From Chamaecyparis obtusa (taxonomy: Eukaryota; Streptophyta; Pinopsida; Cupressales; Cupressaceae): a stretch of 64,000 bases of DNA. Below, in pieces: positions 55,819 to 64,000 of the stretch (the stretch's first letter is position 1; the number at the start of each line of letters is the position of its first letter). The stretch lies in assembly GCA_027943335.1 (NCBI GenBank), contig BSBK01005146.1, positions 650,001 through 714,000 of the forward strand, given 5' to 3'. Under the pieces are notes generated by a model. It worked only from the letters and a program-made list of their open reading frames with translations, made no database searches and was not told the origin of the DNA. The translations under genes and the position numbers were made by a program.

Positions 55819-56660
55819 TCCGCTAGCTGAGATATGAAATGTATGATAGATTGAACTCTCCCTTGTAATGTTCTCATTTGGTTGATGTTCTTGGGAGGTT
55901 GCATCTCCATGATAGCTTTAACTTTAGCTAGATCTACTTCAATTCATTTCTTTGAAACTATGTATCCTAAGAGCTTTCCAGAAGTGACACCAAAAGCACA
56001 CTTCTGAGGATTTAGTTTGAGACTAAATTTTTCCATTCTATCTAGTATTTTGCTCAAGTCATTTAGATGTTAAGCTCTAATCATAGATTTCACTAAAGTA
56101 TCATCAACATAATCCTCCATAGTCCTATGCATCATTTCATGAAAATTAGAAGTCATAGCTCTCTGATATGTAGCACCAGCATTCTTAAGCTCAAATGGCA
56201 TGACATTCCAACAAAAGGTGCCCCATGCACATGTGAAAGTAGTTTTCTCTTGATCTTCTGGAGCAATTTTTATTTGATTATATCCAGAAAAACCATCCAT
56301 TAAAGAATAAATTTCAAAGCCCTTAGTCATGTCCACTATCATATCAATGTTAGGTAATGGAAAGTCATCCTTAGGGCATGCTTTGTTTACATCTCTGAAA
56401 TCTGTGCACACTCTTATTGATTTGTCTAGTTTAGAAATAGGTACAATATTAGAGATCCATTCTACATAATCAATAACTTAGATAAATTCGGCTTTCAGGA
56501 GTTTCTCTAATTCAGCTTTTACCAAGAGTGCAACATGTGGATGCATCTTTCTCAATTTTTGCTTAACATGTTTAAAATTTGGAGCTATAGATAAATGGTG
56601 CATTATAAGATCAGGATCCAACCCTAGCATATCTTAATATTTCCATGCAAATTTGATCTT
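55819..56660 (-). pseudogene. pol: E3 reverse transcriptase (decayed)
   Basis: Minus strand. LRKMHPHVALLVKAELEKLL begins the domain near 56560, then CTDFRDVNKACPKDDFPLPN (first catalytic Asp), YSLMDGFSGYNQIKIAPEDQ, MPFELKNAGATYQRAM and the catalytic box MEDYVDDTLVKS at about 56125-56090. KFSLKLNPQKCAFGVTSGKL and MQPPKNINQMRTLQGRV follow up to the E5 insertion point at 55818. Stops near 56635, 56480 and 56070, and a substitution in MPFELK (usually G). The frame resumes at 42577 in the connection to RNase H. Confidence 0.9.
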
Positions 56661-58190
56661 CTTTTCTATTAAGAATGTGGTAAATTTTTGCTTTTCTTCT
56701 TCTGATAAAGATTGTGCTACATGGATCAATTGTTGTTCTTCTGCTGTTCCCAAATTGATAGATTGAGTGGGCTAAATTAGAACTGGAGATCTGTCCTGTA
56801 AATGACTTAGAAGGACATCAAATATCTCATCCTTAGGCACCTCAGAGAGGTTTTCACCTTCGGATACATCTTTTATTTTTACTTTTGTAAGTTCTGAGAC
56901 TGCCACAAAGTGGTTTTCACCCTCAGAACTCCTTTTCTTTTTATTCTTATTCTTATTTTTTTGACTAAGATACCTGATGTCTGACTCCATCTTGCTAATG
57001 ATTGGTTCACTAATGGAATTCCTCATAGGCTCAACTACATTGAGGTAGCAAGCAAGGGCATAGTCATTGGGAAAGGTATAAATACCTTGGTTCATATTCG
57101 TAGAGGTGTGGTCAAGAAGTTCAAGATTTTGGATAGTCAAAGTGGTAAAAGATTGGAAAATAGTGTATACAGATATGGATCTATCATCATTGGTCCTAAC
57201 TCAACACTTGAGTTCAAAGGTGATATTACAACTTAAGACATTCAATTCATGAATAGACTCAATGTCATTGTAGAAATCCACGTCAGCCATTGGTGGACCA
57301 GACTCGATAAGTTCATTATTTCACTCTAGACTTACATTGGGTTAAGGTGCATATTGGTGAATAACATCAAAATGCTCTTCTATAATAAGTTCATCTAGTT
57401 CTAGAATGACTCCCCATTCATAGTCATTTGATTCATCTTCTGTTTCTTCATCTAGACCTCTAGGAAATGTGAGAACATGAGTAAAGTCAGGATGAATACC
57501 CCAAGAAGGGTTTTCCTCAGATTATAATTTGAATGCATACTCATGGGAATCTATCTTAGAATAACTACCACCTTCCTCTTTGTTTATTTGATGGCCTTCA
57601 AGATTAGCCACTTCTTATGTTGCAACTATCTCTTGCTCTATAGTAGGTTCTTATGTTTCTACTACATTAATTCTTTTTATTGGATCATCTTCAGCTTCAA
57701 GGAGGTCTTTTATTTCTTTAGGAAAAAACTCATAAGGAATGCACTCATTAGTAGTGTCTGAATAATCACTATCAGATTGTTTAGTTATTTCCCCCTTTAG
57801 TTGATTTGCTATGGAAGGCTCAATTTGTTCTAGTACACACGGGGAGTTTGTGCTAAGACATAAAGGTTTCTTTGTGTATCCTAGACCTATTGTATTCTTG
57901 TTTGCTTGGCCATGATGATCAAGAGGTGATAGAAGACCTTTACCCTATAGTCCTAGAGGTCCTTTTCCTTTATATCCCATCTTTTTGATCAATTTGTGCC
58001 CTGGGCCATATGACTTAGAAGGGATATCCAGTATTTTAGCATCACATTTTTGAACCACTTAAGATTTAGGTTCATCTGTGTATAGCAATGTGAGCACAAC
58101 TTCATCCTCTTCAAACTCATGTTTAGATACTTGTTCTGCATCAAAATTTCCTTTATATGCTTCAAGAGGTTCTTTAGATTCTAGCTTGGA
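56661..58190 (-). pseudogene. E3 protease-RT linker with G-patch-like segment (decayed)
   Basis: Minus strand. SYGPGHKLIKKMGYKGKGPL at about 58005-57950, followed after a stop by GKGLLSPLDHHG, is the counterpart of the G-patch-like segment of E4. Acidic sequence (DSDYSDTTNECIPYEFFPKE) and a 122-codon stretch (56772-57140, YTFPNDYALACYLNVVEPMR, then a KNKNKNKKKR run) follow. Several stops. The linker is conserved in order and length with E4. Confidence 0.65.
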
Positions 58191-58860
58191 CTATTTTAGA
58201 GTTTGCCCATAAGACTTCGGAGAGATAGGGAGAGATGTCAAAGATAAGACTGGCTCTATAGTATATTCTCCCATACCATTTTCTTTGATCTTAACCTCTT
58301 TAGCAATGTCTTCCATCTTAGACATGGATGCTACATCTGTTTGCTTAGTGGAAGATTCTCTATTATTGGGAACAAGTTTATCAACACTCTCTTTCAAGGT
58401 ATTGCAAGTTGTATACATATAAATTGGAATCATCACCTCTACTCCTTCATAAGGAAACTTCAAACACTGATGGAATGTAGAGGGAATTGCTTTCATGTCA
58501 TGTATCCAAGGTCTTCCTAGGAGGATATTGTAAGCCAAAGGTAGATTAAGAACTTGACATATAGTATCTTTGATGATAGGACCTGCTCTGATAGGTAGGA
58601 CAATAGTTCCCTTAGAGGATCTTTCTTTCTCATCATATGCTTTGATAGTTATCTTCTTCCAAGGATCAATGGCCATTTCTGAAAATCCCAATTATGTAAT
58701 CAAGATGAAAGAAAAAATGTTTAGGCCAGTGCCTCCATCTATCAACACATGTTTGACATGATGATTTTGGATCAAGACTTCAATATGCAAGGGCTGGTTA
58801 TGTAGATGACTCAAGGAGTTATCATCTTCCTCTAAAAAGGAAATGTACTATCGAGATGTA
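58191..58860 (-). pseudogene. pro: E3 aspartic protease (decayed)
   Basis: Minus strand. Active-site block HVLIDGGTGLNIFS at about 58755-58715, a stop (IT*LGFSEMA), then the second block YNILLGRPWIHDMKA at about 58540-58490. KENGMGEYTIEPVLSLTSLP near 58285-58230 is shared with E4 and, diverged, with E5. It processes the polyprotein in the living element. Confidence 0.8.
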
Positions 58861-60968
58861 AGATGACCAAACATAGTCTGGAACTTGCCTAAATCAAGGT
58901 CATCAGGAGCATTGGATCTGAGAAGAGGTTTTTCTATAATGGCTCTATGAGCTGGAGATATTTGAAGCAACTCAAACATGGAGATTTTAGCATTTTTTTG
59001 CTGGAGTTTTTGAATAATACTGTATGAAGTAGGCCTTGTGTCTTTAGGATTTGAAGATTTAGATGTAGCATTTTGTTTAGAAGGAGATGAAAGATTGAAA
59101 GGCACCTTAGGGACATTGGATGGATCTGGTATTTTTCCTTGTAGGTGTATCTAAGCTTGTGATCAAGTAATTGCATTAGCTGATCGATTATCTCTATCTC
59201 TTCTTACAATTGTGATGACATTGCAACTCTCAGATAGGCATGGTTCAACCATATTGATAACAACATTGTTTCTAGAGTAGGCATAATTGACTTTAGCACC
59301 CATATTAGGCTGAGAAGAAGAATCTTCTTTACCATGTTTATGAAATGGTTTTGTGAATACTGTATGATCATTATTACTCTTACGATTGTCAATCATGATG
59401 TCACCATTATCAATTTTATCTTGTATAATGTGCTTCAAGTGAACATAGTTATTAGTCTTATGACCTTTATTATGATGGAATTCACATAAATCATTCTCTC
59501 TCCACCATTTTGGTTTAGGTTCCAGATCAAAGACTTTCATCTTAGGCAAGTAGATGATTTTGTTTTCCAATAGAGTTTTCATGGCAGATTCCAAGGATTC
59601 TCCAAGAGGAGTGAATTTGTGATTAGGATTTGTAGCCCAAGGTTTGTAATTAGATGAATTTTTGTTGGACTCTATGGCTTTAGCTTCAAAAGCTTTGATG
59701 GCTTGGGTACCAACAGTGAGATTGAAAGTAGGTGCCTTAGTTGGGGCACATATATTATCAACAATGTTGTCTGTGATAACGCCTTTATTCTTGTTTCAAT
59801 TTTTGTTCTTGTCCTTAGAAATAGATCTAGATTCATACTTGTCTTTTTGAAGTGTGATGTCTCCTTTTTTCACAAGTACTTTCTCAATTTTGATTGCATT
59901 ATCTACCATCTTTTCAAAAGATGTATGATTTTTCATTTGTAAAAGGTAGTTGATTTCTGGAACAAGATTGTTGATGAAGATTTCCAACTTCTCAGTTTCG
60001 GGAATGGGTCTAGCATATAGAGAAAATTTATTCCTCCGCCTCAAGAGAAATGTCAGGAATTGTTCTCCTAGATATTGTTTCAAATTGCAGATGTCGATCA
60101 TGGTGATTGGATGTTGAATATTATACGAGTATTGTTGATAGAATAGTTTGATTAACTCCTCAAAATTTTGGATAGTAGGAGGCATTCTAGAGAACCAATG
60201 AATGGTTTCTCCTCCTAGAGATCGAGGGAAAATATGCATTAAGTAGGTTGGTTCGTGCATAAAATCCATAGATTGAGTACAAAATTCTCTAACATGACCT
60301 TGAGGGTCAGAGTTTCCATCATACTTATCATATTTAGGCATCTCCACTCTTTTAGGGAATGGAAACATGTACAAGTCTTTATCAAATGGAAAAGGGCATA
60401 GAGCTTCCATGGAGAACTCCTTAGGTTCCTTTTCTTTTTCAATATTGTTAAGTTTGACTTGCATGGCATGCATCTGTTTCATCATAGCCATGATAGGAGT
60501 CTCTTCCTCATGTGTAAAGATATCTTCCACATTAAATTTTGGAGGAATTTTAGCTCCTTGATGAGATAACTCTAGAAAGTATGCTTCTCTATCTTCCTTC
60601 AATAAATGTTTCATCATTCTTTTAAAATCATCATCATTTTGATATCGAACAATTTTAGAAGGTGTAGGTTCTTGATCCACAACATGTTGAAAATGGTGTC
60701 CTTGAGACCTATGTTGTGTCCCTCCGTGAGACATATTAGGAGTTTTAGGGCTCCCTAGATTAGATTGAGGAGGGGTTTGTTGATTACCTCCGTGAGTTGA
60801 TGGAGGGGGGACATAACCAATTTTCAACTGAAAATTGCCAAGACTGTCGTCTTCATAAAGACTTGAATTATAGAGTTGCTCAAGAGTGGGACCCTTGTGA
60901 ATAGTCAAAGGTGTAGTGCCAAGTGCTTCTCTAGATTTCTTGTGTTACGAAGCTCTAGTTTCCACCAT
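58861..60968 (-). pseudogene. gag: E3 gag (decayed)
   Basis: The ATG at 60968 (MVETRAS, then a stop 8 codons in) matches the E4 gag start. A long open stretch from 60908 to 59796 covers the polar N-terminus, FPKRVEMPKYDKYDGNSDPQ, LGGETIHWFSRMPPTIQNFE, QYSYNIQHPITMIDICNLKQ and YARPIPETEKLEIFINNLVP. The zinc finger (near 59490-59445) reads CEFHHNKGHKTNNY with the last ligand Cys changed to Tyr. Other stops at about 59795, 59160 and 58848. It is one frame with the protease and RT. Confidence 0.85.
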
Positions 60969-61394
60969 TAACTTTGAGTGAAGCAAAAGAATGAGATGAA
61001 GACAACTGAAGAATGAATTGATTCTAGAAGATCAAATGATGCAACCTTGTCAAGATTGAAGTGATTAAGGATTAGATCGAACGTACATGAAGGATACTAT
61101 GCCATAGTAGTGTGGGTAGATGCCCAATAGATGGTGGGCATGAGCTCACAACACTTAGCCATTTTAGCAACAAGACTGAATTTGAAGATAATGTTGACAA
61201 GGTTTTGACACAAGATGAAAAGGACTCAAATCAATAACCCAGAAGGCTAAATCAGACTCAAGAGACCACTTTAGGAAAATGAATGGATTCATTCTAATTT
61301 TTTCTCTATTCCTGACATAGTGATTAGTTTAATAGATTCTAGAAATAGGCTGTAAAAACTAAGTTTTTGACAATTCTGACCACCTTCTAGCAAT

Positions 61395-61640
61395 TTTTCT
61401 CAAACGACTTTCTACAAGATCATACGATAGTGGGTATGCTATGAAACGACAATTGACAAACTCATATGACAATTGCAAAACTCGCACGATAATTGATAGT
61501 AGATTTTTGACTTTTGTTTTTGATTGGTGGAAAAACTCATATGACACTATACAAGCTATCACACGACACTACATGGTTTCTGAAATGACACTTGCCAAAA
61601 CTCGTACGACTTTCTGACCTGATGGGATGACTTTTGACTC
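61395..61640 (-). repeat. E3 leader array near gag
   Basis: About eight TCGTACGA-like words in 245 bp, spaced 20-40 bp; the counterpart of 31030-31310 in E4. Confidence 0.65.
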
Positions 61641-62949
61641 CAGAAAGGATTTTTACTTTAGATTTTGCAAATTTTTGGTTTTCAATTTCAAATAGTTCAC
61701 AAATTTCTCTATCAATATTTGAAGATTATTCTAAGATCATTCATTTTTAGTAGCCAAATAGATAAACAAGCACACAAAATAGCAAGCAAGTGATTCTAAG
61801 CACATCTAAAAAAAATGAACAGGGGACAAAGAAATCCTGCGCATGAACAATCAAGTGATTGAATGTGCTAATCCCTAGGAGTGCTAATTGTGTATGTTCA
61901 AAAAAGTTTTTCAATAACACACATATTCTTAGAAAAATAAAAAATTGGCCTTACTAGGGTTTGTAGTAATGGTCTGACTTTGCAACTTTTATGATCTCAA
62001 GAGGGCGAACTCCAATCTAGGTGCACTGAGGTTTTGACACAGTCTGAGAAATTAATCAATCAGGAGTTGCTAGGGAGATTTGACAGCCCAACAAGAGACC
62101 ACACCTATGAAGATTTCCTCCACAAGGACATTTATATAGTGGCTACTGCTACCATGGTGAAAATGGCTATTACCGCTTAAGGTTCCATCCATGTGGTTGA
62201 CCCAATTAAGGGAATGTCCACTACGATTAACCATCTCTAAAGGTGACTCACAAAAGATACCACATGGAGACTAGTTCCAGATTCAAGGATCTGAGTTTCT
62301 GATACTACCCAAAAAGGGAGTAGAGCATAGTCCTCTAGCCTTTTCACTTTTAACCAAAACAAAGTAGATAGATTAATCCAACATGATAAGACCAAGATTA
62401 TCTCACAAAGATCTATGACATTAACTACTTATGATCTATCAAACCCTCTGAAGAGAGAATGTATCAATCAAAAGTTGAAGACACATGAATCTAGTAGAAC
62501 GTGAGACTCTCTCAGTACCTTCCCTACCTACAAGGGGATCCTTCATCAAGAGGAGCTTCGCATGAATAAACAAGTGGAAGAAGCTCAATCTCTCAAGATC
62601 ATCCACAAATAGTGTTCATAGGGCCTATTTACTATGTGTAACAGATATGCAGAAAGCAAATCTATGTTCGTTTTATAGCCCAAAATGAAGTATGTGATAT
62701 GAAAGCAAGAAAATCACACAAGCTTGATATGTGAGAATTCATTTTAATCCAAATCAAAATGTTATCAGCTTGAGAAGAATACCTGAATTCCTCGCAATGC
62801 GCTTAGTAGATTTTTACCTTTTTTTAGCAATTTAGTTGCACTTTTTCCAATCAAATTCAACAAGTATCAGTAAAAAATAGAAGATTTCAATTGTTAAGGT
62901 TAGCTGTTAGTCCAAATCTGAAAATCAAATATGAAAAATTGCCAAAATT

Positions 62950-63180
62950 TTTGAAATGACAATTGAATTCTGGAGTCAAAACTCATACGACAGTGGGTTA
63001 CCTCCCAAACTACAGTCTGGAAACTCATACAACTATGGGTGTCTACTCATATGACAATTGGGCTTCCAAATGATAGTGTTTACTCTTTGATATGAGCCTT
63101 GAAATCTGAATTTGTTGTATGATAGTGGGTACCTCCCGAAATGACTTTTTGACAAAAGTCGTATGAAAAATGTACGGACA
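62950..63180 (-). repeat. E3 leader array near the PBS
   Basis: About seven CATACGAC/CATATGAC/GTCGTATG words with intervening GTGGGTACCTCC phrases; the counterpart of 19815-19995 in E6 and 29355-29465 in E4. Confidence 0.65.
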
Positions 63181-63263
63181 GAAAATAAAAATCATAGTTT
63201 TAACCAAAAAATGACAAGAAAGTGATAGAAATTGATAGAAAGATGATGGAAACCCATTTTAGG

Positions 63264-63281
63264 GCCCCACGGTGGGCGCCA
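63264..63281 (-). other. E3 primer-binding site (tRNA-Lys)
   Basis: Minus strand TGGCGCCCACCGTGGGGC, an exact complement of the 3' end of plant tRNA-Lys(CTT) as I know it, and the reference for the mutated sites of E1, E4, E5 and E6. Confidence 0.9.
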
Positions 63282-63285
63282 AAAA

Positions 63286-64000
63286 TGTGTGTGTAAATTT
63301 TGTACCTAGCTGTAGACACAACACTTCAGTAAAACATTAGAGGTTAGCCAAAAACCAAAATCATGCAATGAAATGGGAACTAAACTAACCAGGCGATTTA
63401 CTGCCTTCTAGTAGGTGTGAGTATGATACTCTCAGATAAGACCGAGACCAATGAAAATGCAACACCTAAATGAAAGATTTGAATGTAAAGAATAAGAACT
63501 ATATGAATGCAGATTAAGCTATATTTTTGGTATTTTTTGTGCAATAATATGAATGAAAAACTGTATGAAATTAATCTAGAATGAATGAAATTGGAATGCA
63601 GATTTGATCTAAAGATGCTATGAATGAGTATGAAACTATGAATAAGAAACTATGTAAAAGTTAAATGATCAACTATGAAAGTCCTCACAAATCACCTGTC
63701 GCAAATGCTCAATCCTTCAATCGCCAATTCACCAGAGTAATTGTGCAAATTCGAGTGTTGTTCTTATGAAGAGATAAGCCTTGTTTTTATAGAAATCTAG
63801 GGCTTTGAGGATGCAAGAGAAAAGCCATAAATCACTCTTGATAAACTCAAGTTGATTTTTGAGTTATCAGAATATCATAAATAATTAACTCACAAAATCA
63901 TGCAAAAGCATGCAAGAACAACTTTTTAACTCAAATCAGAAGTTTAGATCAGCTTTGAACTCAAAATAAAGTGTTGAGTTTCCAAAAGTTAACAACTTGC
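63286..64000 (-). repeat. E3 5' LTR (partial)
   Basis: The first 715 bp in window orientation match 20420-21140. The remaining part of the LTR, the target duplication and the rest of E6 lie beyond the window. Confidence 0.95.

Larger units (their letters stand above)
60969..63263 (-). other. E3 untranslated leader with two TCGTACGA-type arrays
   Basis: 2.3 kb, no supported frame. Array near gag at 61395-61640 (words such as CATACGATAGTGGG, CTCGCACGAT, CACACGAC, AACTCGTACGAC), a block conserved with E4 at 62040-62300, and an array near the PBS at 62950-63180 (CTCATACGACAGTGGG, CTCATATGAC, GTCGTATG). Confidence 0.65.
20420..64000 (-). mobile_element. E3: very large Tat-lineage Ty3/gypsy element, split by E4 and E5
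   Basis: Minus-strand element whose 5' LTR starts at 63286 and runs out of the window and whose 3' LTR is 20420-21698. Interior pieces are 63285-55814, 42577-41054 and 28014-21699; removing E5 and E4 joins the coding frames directly within RT/RNase H and within integrase. The interior is about 15.3 kb, giving roughly 18 kb with LTRs. Order on the minus strand: PBS, 2.3-kb leader, gag, protease, G-patch-like segment, RT, RNase H, second RNase H, integrase, then a 5.5-kb 3' region with an antisense plant-mobile-domain gene. The dual RNase H identifies the Tat lineage. It was inserted in E6, a member of the same family. Confidence 0.9.

Noticed and set aside
1..64000. Host protein-coding, tRNA or rRNA genes
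   Set aside because: All long frames fall inside retrotransposon coding or PMD cassettes; no other conserved gene or tRNA-like cloverleaf was seen.

Overview
The window is plant nuclear DNA made almost entirely of nested, decayed LTR retrotransposons. I recognise no host gene, tRNA, rRNA or CRISPR array. The density of large, old, partly deleted Ty3/gypsy elements, the C-to-T type decay (CAG to TAG stops, CpG loss in primer-binding sites) and the lack of genes point to heterochromatin of a land plant with a large genome. A gymnosperm is possible, but the sequence does not prove it.

Layout. (A) 1-5776: 3' part of a plus-strand Ty3/gypsy element E0 (RT, RNase H, integrase, then a long non-coding tail that probably holds its 3' LTR). 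(B) 7038-15067: complete plus-strand chromovirus E2 with 1.65-kb LTRs, initiator-tRNA-Met PBS, gag, protease, RT/RNase H, integrase, chromodomain and a CCTTT target duplication. It sits inside a minus-strand element E1, of which only the leader, tRNA-Lys PBS and one LTR (15713-16585) are recognisable. (C) 16813-18412: minus-strand element E7 with only a coiled-coil/zinc-knuckle gag, apparently a gag-only non-autonomous (TR-GAG-like) retrotransposon. Its 5' LTR is cut by plus-strand element E6 (18413-20419 here). (D) 20420-64000: a very large minus-strand Tat-lineage Ty3/gypsy element E3 inserted in the leader of E6, a member of its own family. E3 is split by two later insertions: plus-strand E4 (28015-41053) in its integrase gene and minus-strand E5 (42578-55813) in its RT/RNase H gene. 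Both insertions are flanked by ATATG.

E1, E3, E4, E5 and E6 share LTR starts (TGTAAT...) and a PBS complementary to plant tRNA-Lys. E3 is the most complete: gag, protease, a G-patch-like segment, RT, two RNase H domains, integrase and a long 3' region. It is presumably the kind of element that supplied enzymes to E4 (RT fused to integrase by an internal deletion) and E5 (nearly all of pol missing, a different coding segment in its place).

Most interesting system: E3 and E5 each carry, antisense to their own genes and between pol and the 3' LTR, a spliced plant-mobile-domain (PMD) gene with its own TATA box, a short first exon, a roughly 0.5-kb intron and a long second exon. E4 has lost this cassette cleanly. 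The intron of this gene and the retrotransposon leaders contain related arrays of short palindromic words (TCGTACGA-like, CGCGTGAG-like; AGCGCT in E1). Hairpin modules are conserved just after pol and in the leaders. Together these look like RNA- or DNA-level regulatory architecture that ordinary annotation would miss.
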